Counted from the stretch's first letter, positions 20,901 to 28,996 are shown. The stretch is 64,000 nt of DNA from Pollenia angustigena (GCA_930367215.1 OV884056.1:279602067-279666066), one strand, 5' to 3'. Notes: generated by a model from the letters alone, not told the origin. Program-made: numbers and translations.

Positions 20901-23465
20901 TATCACACAAATTTTAGGAGCCTCAACCGCAAAGTCCTCGTTCGGCCTAAACCTTCGTATAGGAAGGCGAGAGCTTCCAGACTCCATTCCAGAGTATATT
21001 GGTCTCCACCAGCAATCTTCTGAGTTATTTCCTTGGTACTCCACCAGTTAAACGTCTGAGTTATATTTGGTTCTCCACCAGTCACATTGAGTTATTAATC
21101 GTTCTCCACCAGCCAAAACCTTAAATTGAGATTAAAAACGATTGCACAAAATCAATGGTGACAGCCGCAAAAACCGTAACTCGGTACAGTTATGCGACGC
21201 CAAGCCATTAACCAATGCGGGCTGACACCGCAAAACGCACGAAAAGCAGACAAACAAGAACGACCTGATTGTCCTTTTAAAAATATGACAACAAGCGCGA
21301 GCTGCTTCTCCACTCAGAGCAGTTTTACGAGTGTTACATAATTTAAAAAGAAAAAGTTATTTTAATTTGCTTGTGTATTATTGTTAGCAAATGCAGATTT
21401 TTTACAGTGCTGCCACAAGTTTTTTGTGTTGCCAAAATAAATTTTTAGAAAAAAAGCACATTTTCAAAAAAATTAAAAACGGTAGATTTGCTTACGATCA
21501 ATCATAATATGCGTTGCAACTTTACAAAATGCCAAATTGCACAATGACCATCGTGATTACCCTTTATAGTATCAATCCAATATTTTTTGATATTAAAAAC
21601 CGTTTCTGCAGTTATGTATGTTGTTGATATATTTAAACGTTTAATTTAATTAATTAAATATTTAATTAAAACTGATTTATTTTTGATTAATGGTTTAATT
21701 AAAAAAAAAATTGCCGAGAATTTTTTCTGTATAGATCCCATATAAAGTCAACTCCTGATAAATTTGAACTCTCGGTGGAGGGAATAATAGATTCGGCACA
21801 GCCGAATATAGCACTGTAACGTGCTTTATTTTCTTTCGTAGTAGTTTTGTGAAAAGTTGAATTTAGAAACGATTAAATTCTGGTTAAGGTTGACTAAAAA
21901 TGTTAAAGCAAATTTGGTAAAAAGTTCATTCATTGTTTTATGTTTCGCTAGAAGAAAATTTAAAAAAAATTTTAATATCTTGCTTTTTTAATGGTTATGG
22001 AAAATTAAAATGGTAACGGAATTTTAAATTTACTTAATATTAAAATTATTTTATTTAAAACTTTTTGGTGTTTGGTGAACAAGAGAGTTTGAACAAAAAA
22101 AATTAATAACTTTGAAAAAACCTAAATTGTAGCCAAAGACAACGTGAATATATAGATGTTCCTTTACCCAAGTCTGTAGCGAAATCTGCGGCTTTGCGAA
22201 ATGCCAATTTATCCGAAGATGATGGCAATAGCACCTCTCCATTTGTATTAAAATATAATGCATGTCAACCTGTAAATAATCTGTAAGTATTAAGACCGAA
22301 CTATGATATGCATGAGCATGCTTAAGCTAATGTCAAAAATATACAGAAAAAGAACAAAATTAAAAAACATTTGCTTCCGCAAGGAATATGCGATCAGTTT
22401 CGAACTTTGCAAACGTCAGTTTCATGATACTTAACAGAAAGTTTTCTTAAGTATAATTCACAAAAAAAAAATTTACTTAAATTAAAGGATTTGCGATATT
22501 AACTTGCACCAGTAAACACATGAATAGTATTCATTTAATATTTTTGATGTTAAAAAAATGTTCTGCAGTCATTTTGTTGATATAAACAAACGTCTAATTC
22601 CCTTGATAAAATTTTTAATAAAAACTGATTTCATTTACGATTAAAAGTTTAATTGAGAAAAATAGTGAGAATTAGTTATTGTTATTAGAATATTGCCCAG
22701 TTTCTGAATCCAGCTTATGCATATTATAGTTGGGTGTTAATATTATAATATACATAATTTGCATTTAATTAAAAAAAAAAAAACAAATATTTAACAATAT
22801 TTAAAGCTCTCCGCATTCCTTTGAAACCTCCATGTTTTCATTACACTCGAATGGTCAAGATTCGGGTGTTGATTTTCTTAGCAGTCGTGAACTCTATGAA
22901 ACTTCACCCGATTCATTTGATTCTCAAGCACGCAAGGGAACTCATCAATCTTTTTGTCCGCGCCATGCCAAGGAGCGTTTGACTTTAAAGCAGAATAAAA
23001 CGAATTTAATTAAAACCATCAGTAAAATGGATATTAGCAATACAGATTCTAGGTAAGTATGTAATTTTCAAACATTTTTTATAATGCTAAACTGTAACTT
23101 AAATTATTTTCTTATTAAATTTTTTTTTAAGTGATAATTATGAAGATTCTTTACAAAATGATGATGCCTTAGTAGTCACCAACTGTCGTTCCCTGTGTGA
23201 TAATCATTTCCAACAGCAGCAGCTCTATACAAATTCACAATTTGAGAAAAAGTCTTCTGTAAGACACTCCTTTTCGGGCGTCAAAGATGATTTAATGCAG
23301 AGTTCACCACGAGTATCTTTACGATCACGTGGCCATATTTTACGTAATTCTATGAATGATTTAGAAGAACGCCTACACAATTTGGAAGAGTCATTTAAGA
23401 GACCCATAGATTACGCTAGTATTAGTAAAAACCCCAATACCATGAATAATTCTTTAAAGTTTTAG
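2209..23465 (+). CDS. Large protocadherin-15-class cadherin, 13 joined exons, 5' end outside window (best guess Cad89D; Cad99C alternative)
   Basis: Single-pass cell-surface adhesion protein. Joining 2209-2975, 3057-3310, 4041-4677, 5616-5939, 6010-6173, 6236-9343, 14352-14420, 14495-14758, 15334-15491, 15583-15874, 22133-22282, 22807-23052 and 23132-23465 gives one open frame of 2,254 residues plus stop; every junction has GT/AG ends and matching phase. About 13 cadherin repeats are delimited by calcium-binding motifs such as DVNDNKPEF, DLNDNVPEF, DQNDNTPKF and DENDNAPKF. The first repeat has Cys at residues 4 and 94, as in the protocadherin-15 family. After the last repeat comes a membrane-adjacent domain (VEKKIDAL... 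IYAVDYR), then a membrane span at residues 1835-1858 and a tail of about 396 residues. The first exon seen starts in phase 2 of a codon, so the signal peptide exon is upstream. The length fits Cad89D better than the shorter Cad99C as I recall them; a tree is needed to decide. Confidence 0.93.
3057..3310 (+). CDS. Cadherin gene, window exon 2 (repeat 3, first part)
   Basis: Acceptor TTATAG ends at 3056 and donor GTAATT starts at 3311. It continues the frame from TGACG/GGCATG, encodes residues 256-339 and ends two bases into a codon. The sequence includes FDQDSLNATLIYDI and VMYLQKEIDLEEE, typical of the middle strands of a cadherin repeat. Confidence 0.93.
3398..3601. mobile_element. MITE-like inverted repeat in cadherin intron
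   Basis: Left end cctgttctgaaaattccgtg and right end cacgtgattttcgaaacag are imperfect inverted repeats. Internal cacacgtgtg palindromes occur near both ends. No coding sequence. Confidence 0.6.
3674..3977. mobile_element. MITE-like inverted repeat in cadherin intron
   Basis: Left ggcggcatttatacgatg and right catcgtataaatgccgcc are perfectly inverted over 18 bp. The interior is AT-rich and without coding capacity. With the element at 3398-3601 it makes up most of this 730-bp intron. Confidence 0.7.
4041..4677 (+). CDS. Cadherin gene, window exon 3 (end of repeat 3, repeat 4, start of repeat 5)
   Basis: Acceptor TTACAG ends at 4040 and donor GTAAGT starts at 4678. One base completes the Arg codon opened in the previous exon. 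Calcium-binding linkers DLNDNVPEF and DQNDNTPKF are present, with a DRDQGENAEFLY loop between them. Residues 340-552. Confidence 0.95.
4678..5615. other. Cadherin intron (938 bp)
   Basis: No gene is visible. A small hairpin at about 5168-5288 pairs ttccgggattataag with a partly complementary segment around tatacatcccggaa. The rest is unique AT-rich sequence. Confidence 0.5.
5616..5939 (+). CDS. Cadherin gene, window exon 4 (repeat 5 end, repeat 6 start)
   Basis: Acceptor TTCCAG ends at 5615 and donor GTAAGT starts at 5940; it is phase 0 at both ends and encodes residues 553-660. The linker here is degenerate (VDDQTIDFIGAPYEF) and lacks the normal DxNDN calcium motif, so this inter-repeat joint is probably calcium-poor. 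A RSGIITVIREL strand follows as expected. Confidence 0.9.
6010..6173 (+). CDS. Cadherin gene, window exon 5 (repeat 6, end)
   Basis: Acceptor TCTCAG ends at 6009 and donor GTAAGT starts at 6174. The exon is too short to stand out as an ORF and was found by following the reading frame. It encodes residues 661-714, ending VTKPEGRVPLRPVIE, another linker without a standard calcium motif. Introns on both sides are only 70 and 62 bp. Confidence 0.88.
6236..9343 (+). CDS. Cadherin gene, window exon 6: 3.1-kb exon with repeats 7 to 13 and start of membrane-adjacent domain
   Basis: Acceptor TATTATAG ends at 6235 and donor GTAAGT starts at 9344. It encodes residues 715-1751. Linkers in order are DVNDNAPEF, DVNDNAPMF, DVNNHAPVF, DINDNKPQF, a degenerate LVNLQGHV, then DENDNAPKF. 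The last repeat runs into IIDEKKQVRIVVAGKP and EVEKKIDAL, which resemble the membrane-adjacent domain of protocadherin-15. Two Arg-rich inserts stand out in the otherwise acidic ectodomain: about 6390-6450 in repeat 7 and 7353-7400 in repeat 9. Confidence 0.96.
9945..10330. repeat. Interspersed repeat, copy 1 of 4
   Basis: Shares the core cttaggccagatcgtcagga with copies at about 10500-10740 (same strand), 53190-53410 (inverted) and 56270-56430 (same strand). Shared flanks include a gggaatacaaattta start and an ataaaactgtt segment. Function and class unknown. Confidence 0.65.
10500..10740. repeat. Interspersed repeat, copy 2 of 4
   Basis: Carries cttaggccagattatcagga and gcctattcctatgcgcatt-type segments in the same order as copy 1, about 0.55 kb away. 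Confidence 0.6.
11650..11812 (-). mobile_element. tRNA-derived SINE (copy 1)
   Basis: Read on the - strand it begins with a tRNA-like head containing ggtagcctagct... (RNA polymerase III box A-like) and gggttcgattcccgccaga (box B), followed by a short body with ctgcagacaagcgtcaagct and a poly(A) tail (poly(T) at 11651-11675). Four further copies occur in the window. Confidence 0.8.
12461..12743. mobile_element. Degenerate inverted-repeat element
   Basis: Segments around ctcacgtcgagaaacttttc and its partner near atgcgagaaattctcac are imperfect inverted complements, with aaaatgtgtgaaat pairing with the region of gtttcacatatttt. No transposase. Boundaries approximate. Confidence 0.45.
12873..14190. 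repeat. Long degenerate repeat with tandem sub-units and a terminal hairpin
   Basis: The first half (12873-13310) recurs at 26245-26586, 28850-28996 (inverted) and 38300-38580. From 13260 to 13620 a sub-unit of about 145-155 bp repeats three times, each ending ccataatttaccctagg. The unit ends with the hairpin attcggc-aca-gccgaat (14152-14168) and a cttacttgttt tail, a layout like helentron-type rolling-circle elements; the class is an inference. Confidence 0.6.
14352..14420 (+). CDS. Cadherin gene, window exon 7 (69-bp micro-exon, membrane-adjacent domain)
   Basis: Acceptor ATTTCAG ends at 14351 and donor GTAAGT starts at 14421. It joins in phase with the 3.1-kb exon across a 5-kb intron and encodes TDAYIYAVDYRLNSVVEMEQ and a few more residues. 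This matches the membrane-adjacent domain of the protocadherin-15 class, where a YAID/YAVD strand is conserved. Confidence 0.88.
14495..14758 (+). CDS. Cadherin gene, window exon 8 (juxtamembrane region and membrane span)
   Basis: Acceptor AACAG ends at 14494; donor GTAAAA starts at 14759 and is weak. It encodes residues 1775-1861: a Gln-rich stretch, then a hydrophobic helix at 1835-1858 (IVAIVLVAICGLGAAMTALC and on), stopped by RQKR, the usual positive-inside stop-transfer signal. This fixes the extracellular to cytoplasmic boundary. Confidence 0.92.
15334..15491 (+). CDS. Cadherin gene, window exon 9 (start of cytoplasmic tail)
   Basis: The acceptor GCAAAAG ends at 15333 and the donor GTAAAT starts at 15492. 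Phase is correct on both sides (1 base in, 1 base out). It encodes GLWSQKQFPASETGLTYTIA and more, ending in a His/Gln run. The acceptor is preceded by a T-rich tract but is not a strong consensus, so the 5' edge could move by a few codons. Confidence 0.8.
15583..15874 (+). CDS. Cadherin gene, window exon 10 (His/Gln-rich cytoplasmic exon)
   Basis: Acceptor TTTTCCAG ends at 15582 and donor GTAAGT starts at 15875. It encodes residues 1916-2011, with dense His and Gln clusters (HYHHQHAHHHHNHNQQ) built from CAT/CAC/CAA codons. A low-complexity, likely disordered tail segment; no catalytic or metal-binding domain is recognised. The next exon is 6.3 kb away. Confidence 0.87.
16530..17205 (+). pseudogene. 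Asparaginyl-tRNA synthetase fragment, broken
   Basis: Recognisable pieces of the cytosolic class II AsnRS. The piece at 16530-16705 reads, across frameshifts, EDPSWPV, then VSKINRNVKIYGWAHR, the N-terminal anticodon-binding (OB-fold) region. After an inserted MITE, 16960-17000 reads MFGTLKLVPEGKS, and 17053-17190 reads APGGHELHVDYWELIGLAPA, then ILNEEAHPDVQLDN. Frameshifts, a stop, the insertion and absence of the catalytic domain make it non-functional. A 51-bp intron-like gap (about 17002-17052) with donor GTAAGT remains between Lys-Ser and Ala-Pro; its acceptor looks mutated (ttttat instead of ttttag). This points to a DNA-level copy, not a retrocopy. Confidence 0.8.
16744..16959. mobile_element. 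MITE, 216 bp, with 31-bp perfect inverted ends
   Basis: Left end gccatgtcacagagtacaat and right end attgtactctgtgacatggc belong to 31-bp arms (16744-16774 and 16929-16959) that are exact reverse complements. It interrupts the AsnRS fragment. No clear target duplication is seen. Confidence 0.8.
17236..17717. mobile_element. Non-autonomous DNA transposon, 482 bp, 8-bp target duplication
   Basis: Ends cacagaatacacagaactgt and acagttctgtgtattctgtg are perfect 20-bp inverted repeats. GAATGGTG flanks both sides exactly (17228-17235 and 17718-17725). The 8-bp duplication fits hAT- or P-type elements. No coding sequence. Confidence 0.85.
18013..18213. mobile_element. Foldback MITE
   Basis: ttttgcttaagtcaaccttt and aaaggttgacttaagcaaaa belong to longer inverted arms (from tttaaatatttcacttggtt on the left to its complement on the right). 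The arms extend to gatgctatag/ctatagcatc. A related end occurs near 58476. Confidence 0.75.
18262..18637. mobile_element. MITE with about 30-bp inverted ends
   Basis: Left aagcacagccgcgaataacg and right cgttattcgcggctgtgctt are exact reverse complements, within arms running from aataattgaagc. Interior non-coding. Confidence 0.75.
18770..18865. repeat. Short tandem array, about 36-bp unit
   Basis: About 2.5 degenerate units built on atatgcatcagtactgacta, each followed by gtcagct.tg. No coding meaning. Confidence 0.6.
19207..19465. mobile_element. MITE with 23-bp inverted ends
   Basis: Left taaccgcgaaaataacgtaa and right ttacgttattttcgcggtta are exact reverse complements (arms 23 bp including gcg/cgc). 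Interior about 210 bp, non-coding. Confidence 0.75.
19600..19866 (+). pseudogene. Non-LTR retrotransposon reverse transcriptase fragment
   Basis: Reads LEDLDYADDICLLTHNFTDI, carrying the YADD catalytic box of a reverse transcriptase, then after a frameshift STLLYGCESWNS and INRCLR, the downstream RT region of LINE elements. Only about 90 residues remain, so it is dead. Endonuclease and 5' parts are absent. Confidence 0.8.
20930..21115. repeat. Short diverged tandem repeat
   Basis: Four imperfect units of roughly 30-45 bp sharing ctccaccag followed by gagttat. It resembles sequence sometimes found in retrotransposon ends, but I cannot assign it. Confidence 0.4.
22133..22282 (+). CDS. Cadherin gene, window exon 11 (cytoplasmic tail)
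   Basis: Acceptor TTGTAG ends at 22132 and donor GTAAGT starts at 22283. It joins in phase with the His-rich exon and encodes QRQREYIDVPLPKSVAKSAA and about 30 more residues. No known motif is seen. The phase fit and clean splice sites support it despite the 6.3-kb gap. Confidence 0.85.
22283..22806. other. Cadherin intron (524 bp)
   Basis: AT-rich and non-coding; nothing recognisable apart from homopolymer runs near 22465 and 22772. Confidence 0.5.
22807..23052 (+). CDS. Cadherin gene, window exon 12 (cytoplasmic tail)
   Basis: Acceptor TTTAAAG ends at 22806 and donor GTAAGT starts at 23053. It encodes residues 2063-2143, including SLHSNGQDSGVDFLSSRELY. A conserved-looking Ser/Asp-rich tail motif without a known domain. 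Phase 2 at its end matches the last exon. Confidence 0.88.
23132..23465 (+). CDS. Cadherin gene, last exon with stop codon
   Basis: Acceptor TTTTTAAG ends at 23131. It encodes residues 2145-2254 and stops at TAG 23463-23465. It contains a short predicted coiled segment (MNDLEERLHNLEESF). The C-terminus is NNSLKF; hydrophobic residues at positions -2 and 0 would suit a class II PDZ ligand, which is an inference only. Confidence 0.9.
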
Positions 23466-23646
23466 TTAAGTTATTTATTTAAAATTAAATTTATTATAAT
23501 TATTTATGTATTGTCTATCATGTAAATTAGTTGTGCAATATTTTTAAGTTAAATAAGTTTTTAATTTAGGAATTTTGTAATTAGGTAGAATTATTTAGAG
23601 TAAAGTACCTGTTATATAAAAGAAGAGGATTAAAAAGAAAATATGT

Positions 23647-23652
23647 ATTAAA
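23647..23652 (+). terminator. Candidate poly(A) signal of the cadherin gene
   Basis: An ATTAAA hexamer lies 182 bp after the stop codon. No AATAAA is seen between the stop and the transposon that starts near 23679, so this variant hexamer is the best candidate. Confidence 0.45.
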
Positions 23653-23678
23653 GCATTTGTAATATATTTATGTATTTA

Positions 23679-24607
23679 CACTGAAAGAAAAATGCTTCAT
23701 ATATTTAATGAATCATTTTCATAAAAAAGTTTTCCTTGGGTAAATGAAAATTTTAATTGTCTAAATGGAATTTCATAGGTTTGATGAAGTATTTTCGTTA
23801 AAATCGCTTCATTAGATTTCGTAATTACGTTAAAAATTTTCATTGGATATATGAAAACTTAAGTTTGTCCAAGTAACACAAAAAATTTTAATTGGGAACA
23901 TAAAAAAACAATATACAAACATAACTATATTCAAAAATTAATGCAAAATTATAGTTTCCTTAAAAAAATGTTTAATTGTTAATTAAAAAATGTAAGATTT
24001 AACGAAATTAGTACATCTAATGATACATGTATGCCATTAACTTTATGAAATCAAAAAATTTTTTTATAAAAGCAACATATTTCAATAATTGCCTTCATAA
24101 ATTTAAATTTTCATTATGACAATAAAAATGTCATTATAGTAATGAAACAAAAACTTTCAATCCACTTTCAATCAACGTTGTTATTGTTATTATGGACAAT
24201 TTAATCTCATATTTACGTCCTTAATTGAGAAAAAAACATAGTTTTTTTATACAAAAACTACACTGCCCCGGTAGACTAGCTGGTAGTGAGCTATTCTATC
24301 AGCACCGAGGTTGCATGTTCGAATCCCGCCAGAGACAGAAAAAAAAAATAAAAAATAAAGTAAAATAAAATAAGAAAAAAGAAAAAATATATATATAAAA
24401 AAAAAAAAAAAAAAAATTTTTACTTTATTGAAAGTATTCATCCAATGAATAATATTCATGGATCTAATGTAATGTTTCATTAAGTCCTTTTAATGAAACA
24501 GGTTTCATTGATCCAACGAAGCGCCGCATAGGTTCCTTTATAGTGCAATTTTTCATGGGATTAATGTCAAAATTCGTTAGTATTGCGAAGAAAATTCTTT
24601 CAGTGTA
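23679..24607. mobile_element. Inverted-repeat element just downstream of the cadherin gene, carrying a SINE
   Basis: Left tacactgaaagaa and right ttctttcagtgta are exact inverted repeats, TA at both outer ends. The interior has many tttcat/atgaaa motifs. A SINE is inserted at 24262. No transposase, so non-autonomous. Confidence 0.65.
24262..24417 (+). mobile_element. tRNA-derived SINE (copy 2)
   Basis: tRNA-like head ccccggtagactagctggta and box B region gttcgaatcccgccagag, followed by a long A-rich tail. Same family as the copies near 11.7, 38.2, 62.8 and 63.1 kb. The post-head body is shorter than in copy 1. Confidence 0.75.
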
Positions 24608-24652
24608 CATTAGAATTTTAATTTAAATATTTTTCAAAGAGAGTCACCATAA

Positions 24653-24796
24653 CATAGCGTCTTAACCCGACAATTTTTTGTCATACCAAACGTCAAACTT
24701 CATATAAAAAAAAACGCTGACAAAAATGTTCGAGTTTTTTTTATATAGAATTTGACGTTTGGTATGACAAAAAATTGTCAGCATAAGACGCTATTT
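24653..24796. mobile_element. Hairpin MITE
   Basis: caattttttgtcataccaaa and its exact reverse complement lie in arms that start tagcgtctta and end taagacgcta. About 144 bp, nearly all stem. Confidence 0.75.
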
Positions 24797-24799
24797 AAA

Positions 24800-26200
24800 A
24801 TAAAAAGTATACGAGACATTTAAAAATTTCTGTTAAAATCTTTGTTCACTAAAGTACGTTTGTAACCTGTTTGACATCACTAGTGTTTGTGTTTGGGAAC
24901 GTCTCTCTTACGCCAGGTCTACACCAAAGATAAATATCTCAGCAATTTGGCAATAACGTCGGCAGAATAACAGAGCAATGTTTCTTAATATGCTCTCCTG
25001 CAGACAAGTGTAGAGCTTTGCGTTATTAGTATAGGTAAAAAAAAAATTAAAACTTAAGTATTTCTACTTCATTTTCTTCAAGTTTGTCATTGCTGCAATA
25101 CACAAGAGGATATGCGATTCTATAAATATTAGGAGATCTATGGTATATTTTGACTTCTTCTTCTTTTTGGCGGAATAACAGCATAGGAGGAAATAAACTT
25201 AGCCTCCACGGATTCTCTTATAATTTTTTTCACAAACGCTCTAATGGCCACCTATTGTGGACTTGCCAGAACTTCAACTATCTGTAGGAGTGGACGTGTT
25301 TTTAACACTTTCGAAATGCAACGACATGTTTAATATATAATTAAGAAATTTTTTGAATACGATTGAAGTCGATTCTTTTCAATGTTCGAGCATTGTATCA
25401 AGGGTCAATAATTGTAGATAAACAAAAGGTTTCATTATTTTTTAAAGACTCAAATATTTTATTTAGAGCTAAAAAAAATATTAAAAGTACCGTCGTTTCG
25501 ACATCAAAATGTCGCCGATACCGATATTTTGGAAAATCTTAAGTATCGCCGATATATCGGTATTCGTTACATCTCTTGTTTTAATATAAAATAGAGTTTC
25601 CAATATAAATTATATGATAATGAGAAATAGAGAATAAAATTTAAATTAAATGTTAAAACAGCTTTAAAAAACTGCAGTCAATGTAGAAAAACTGCCTTTT
25701 CTTCCACATCTTCATTTGTGGTTGCCCAAAAAATAACTATTTTTACTTTTTTTGCTCTACAGTTTTTGGTTTCGAATGCAGTTTTTTAAACCCTGTGAAA
25801 AAATACATATGAATGTATAATTGTAAATAAGTGGATGCAGATTCTTGAGAGTGCAGCCAGAATAATTTTTATAAAAATAGAACATTTGCACAAAAAATAA
25901 AACTGGTATGCTCATAATAGGCACAAATTAAAAATTTGAAAAATGACCGTCGCGAATACCCTTATTAATTTTAACCAGTATGTAATTCCAAAAAAACCAG
26001 TTAAAGCGTGATTTTCTATATTCAGAATATGGTCATTTTTGATTTTGATTGAAGTAAAGCATAGATGGCAGAAAATACTCAATATCCAATATTTGAAGTC
26101 AATACAGTTTTCTGAACCATTTTATCACACAAATTTTTTTGAATATTTTTAACAATTAATTTCTAACCCGATTCTATTTAAAATAAGGGGTTTAAACATT
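24800..26200. other. Gene-free stretch
   Basis: No ORF with recognisable homology. Low-complexity AT-rich sequence with weak repeats; a few segments resemble decayed element ends, but none could be delimited. Confidence 0.4.
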
Positions 26201-26244
26201 TGATGTGAAAGTTTTTATTTTTTTCCACAACAATAGTTGTGAAA

Positions 26245-26586
26245 AGCGTATACTAAGTTTGTCATTCCGTGTGAAACGGTTTTTATTATTTATCTCAGAC
26301 CCCATAAAGTATATATGTATGTATGTATATTCAGGCTCCTTGAAAAAACTTCTTGTTATCTTAAGAAGTTTGGGATTGAAATCCAGCAAAATCGGTTCAG
26401 TAGAATCAGAGCTATGAACCAAAATGTGGAACCACCAAACTAAAAAATTAATAATTTTGTTACAAAAACTAAGATAAATGGTGGAATAATGAACGGAATA
26501 ATATAAGATTTCGCAAAAATTATTTTTATTCGACTGGAAAACACACTGCAAAATTTCGTGAAGATCGATCCATAATTTACACGATC
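26245..26586. repeat. Interspersed repeat abutting the GST pseudogene
   Basis: Parallels 12873-13310 in order: gtttgtcattccgtgtgaaac, agtttgggattgaaatccag, aaaatcggttcagta, ending ccataatttac. It ends exactly where GST homology stops, so its insertion, or a deletion at its edge, removed the GST C-terminus. Confidence 0.7.
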
Positions 26587-26990
26587 CTCCAAGAAAGTAT
26601 TTAAGAAACCGAAAGCAACTTCCATTTTTGCAAACATTTCAGGATCCGCAGGCAAATAAGTCTTAACTTGAGGATAGTAGTAGTTGGCACAGGACATATA
26701 TAAAGTGCCCTTATCAAATTATAATCGTTGATTAACAACAGCCTTTTTTTTGGGCACTTGGGGTACAATGAATTATTTTTATCGTATTTTTCTGCCAAGT
26801 AAACAAGAATGGCACGAGATTCCCAAACAGCAAAATCTCCATCAACCAAAGTGGGAATGTTGTGTTGGGGATTTATTTTTAAGAACTCTGGCTTTAAATG
26901 TTCCCGACCCATAAGTCCAGCAATTTTTTGTTTCGAGGCCATTAGAATGGAACGGCAGAGGGAAGCAAGAGGTAGATAATAACAATCCAT
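26587..26990 (-). pseudogene. Delta-class glutathione S-transferase pseudogene
   Basis: The first 90 or so residues are well preserved, including [20 protein letters not shown] and [11 protein letters not shown], the glutathione-binding part of the thioredoxin-like domain. An extra A in the run coding PKK shifts the frame; in the restored frame a TAA replaces the Tyr codon of QRLYF. Homology continues to FLNTFLE and is then cut by a repeat. The catalytic segment reads PLASLCRS instead of PGSAPCRS: the Gly is lost, though the Ser position is kept. A conserved acceptor (attctag before tcaccATG) shows that the leader intron was present, so it is a DNA-level duplicate. Confidence 0.9.
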
Positions 26991-26999
26991 GGTGACTAG

Positions 27000-28560
27000 A
27001 ATGGAAAAAAATGTAATATTATTAAAGCTTATTGCAAATCACTATAGAATATTCGCAGCGGTAAAAAATTGAGCAAGGAGAACTAATAGAAGGCCTTAGT
27101 AGCCGGCACAAGTATTTCTCGCCGCACCTCAAACTTTTTTTTTTTGGCACAGGTTGTCATTAGGTGCAGGCCCTTCCTCAATCTCTCCTTCTTAAAGGAA
27201 TCCTTAAAGGCTTTTCTGCAGACATATTATACCAAAGGTCCCACATTAAGCGGCCTTCCGAAAAGCAATTTAAGACTACTACAAATTACTGTATCGAATT
27301 TTGTTATGGACGATCTTTAATTTTCGATAGGACTTATTATACACACAACACAATGGTACCAGACACACCTTTAAGTATACTGATCGGATCAGAATTACTT
27401 GCGGACTGCCTGGCTGGCTGTTCATGTCAACCTTGTGAGCAAAGTACCTGCAGGTTTGCAATTTTAAAGATTACTTGATTGATAGAATTTGGTATATGTA
27501 TAAGTATTTGCTAATTGGCTCAAGGACCAAGTCTTTTTAAAAATGAGGCCAATCGGTCCATAATTGCACATAGCCCCCATACAAGCTTCTTTGCGAAATA
27601 GGGTCTTTGTCCCTATAAACCATCTTATTATGTTGGTATTAAGATTAAATTTGGACCAAACTTATTTTTTTGCAATAATTTTTGACTATAGCTCCCAAAC
27701 AAATTCTACTCCCGAAAATTGCTTTTAATGCCCTAACTTCCTTATAAATCATGAGATTGTACAAATTAGCAATATTAACTTTAACGATAGCTTTTATGTC
27801 GTTTTTTTTTTTTGTCCTGCTAGTTACAAAATTTACCATAGGTCCCACATAAATCACCATCTTAAAATCTCATTAAGATGAAGATATACATATAAATAAT
27901 ATTTGGCACAAAGAACTTTAAATAAATCTTAACTTCATTAAATAATTTTGTTTAGGCGGGTCCATGATTGCCCATGGTTCCCAATAGGGTACACTAGCAG
28001 AAATTTTTTTCAAATACTGTGTAAGATATCATATTGTCGGGCTTGGCCGACAATATTTTCTTCCTAGTAATATTTCTGAAACAACCCTGCGGGAAATTTG
28101 TGTCAATTGGTCCAACAGACTGGTCCTGGGAGTTGTGAAAACAGAACAGGTACAAAAAGAAAGAACTCATGACCTGTGGCAGGAGGACTAATCATTTAAC
28201 TGGTCTATGAAGAACAAAAAGTAGTGAAATACAGTATAGTATTTACAGGTGGTGTGACACATTTTTTTGGACTTTCCAAAATTTGGTTCTTAAAATTAAT
28301 TCTAGGTCTTATTTTATTAAAATAATACAACATTGTATTGAAATAAAACTACATTGTAGTAACTGACACTAAACACGTTCATTAAGAATAGATGTGTGAC
28401 TGGTGAAATGGTGTCAATTGACCCCCTCCAATGACAACCCCATGTAAAAGTGATAGGTCTTTTTTATATAAAGTGTTAGAACTTTGGTGTCAGTTCGCAG
28501 GTATCGATACATAATGCTGTGAGGTAAGGTTTTATACAGATTGGCTAATAATTTGTTTGT
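27000..28560. other. Repeat-derived, gene-free stretch
   Basis: 27340-28055 has the style of the window's long degenerate repeats (gtccataattgcacatagcc, gtcccacataaat) and ends with the hairpin ttgtcgg-gcttgg-ccgacaa (28034-28053). ORFs of about 100 codons here do not resemble any protein I know. Confidence 0.5.
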
Positions 28561-28584
28561 GTTTCCCACTTATAACTCCTTATA

Positions 28585-28850
28585 AAGCCCACTCAACAAA
28601 GCCACACAAATATGCGCGTATGCTGATGATATTCTGAGAATATCTAGAAACAAATCCTGTCTTATAGATACATTTATTTATTGAGAGAGCTGCTCGCTCA
28701 ACTGGTCTGGAAATTAACCAGGACAGAACAAAATATATGTACCAAACATGTACCGTACACCAATTTTTATATCTTGGCGTGACATTAAGTTTCCACAATA
28801 ACACATCATCTGCAATTCAAGATCGAATCCTAGCAGGTGGTTCCACATTA
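28585..28850 (+). pseudogene. Non-LTR retrotransposon reverse transcriptase fragment (second family)
   Basis: Reads ATQICAYADDILRISRNKSC with the YADD box. After a frameshift and stop near 28680 it reads ERAARSTGLEINQDRTKYMY, then FLYLGVTLSFHNNTSSAIQD, all typical LINE RT segments downstream of the catalytic box. It breaks off at 28850 into an unrelated repeat. Confidence 0.8.
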
Positions 28851-28996
28851 GGATTCACAGCTCTCATCCTACTGAACCGATTTTGCTGGATTTCAATGCA
28901 AAACTGCTTAGGATTACTAGAAGCAATTTGGCACCAACATTGTCCTTTTCTTTTGAGTTTTTCGAAAGTGAGCGTGTTTTCAACAGACGGACATGA
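28850..28996. repeat. Interspersed repeat fragment (inverted copy of about 12985-13130)
   Basis: cgattttgctggatttcaat, then aactgcttaggattact and tgagcgtgttttcaacagac are reverse complements of the unit in the cadherin intron. It directly abuts the RT fragment. Confidence 0.7.

Larger units (their letters stand above)
15875..22132. other. Cadherin intron (6.26 kb) with pseudogene and nested elements
   Basis: Contains the AsnRS fragment, six or more inverted-repeat elements, a short tandem array, a LINE fragment and two copies of an ataatttaatgaaaatta repeat (about 19880-19970 and 20430-20545). No exon of the host gene is seen inside it. Confidence 0.65.

Noticed and set aside
2209..23465. 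Naming the cadherin Cad87A because GstD genes map near that region in Drosophila
   Set aside because: The N-terminal Cys-containing repeat and the membrane-adjacent domain fit the protocadherin-15 class. Gene order over such distances is not reliable evidence, and I could not verify it here.
24262..24340. Functional tRNA gene
   Set aside because: Boxes A and B are present, but no full cloverleaf with a paired acceptor stem is seen, and a poly(A) tail follows. Sister copies show it is a SINE.
27164..27478. 104-codon ORF downstream of the GST pseudogene
   Set aside because: No known domain; it lies in sequence of the degenerate repeat type.
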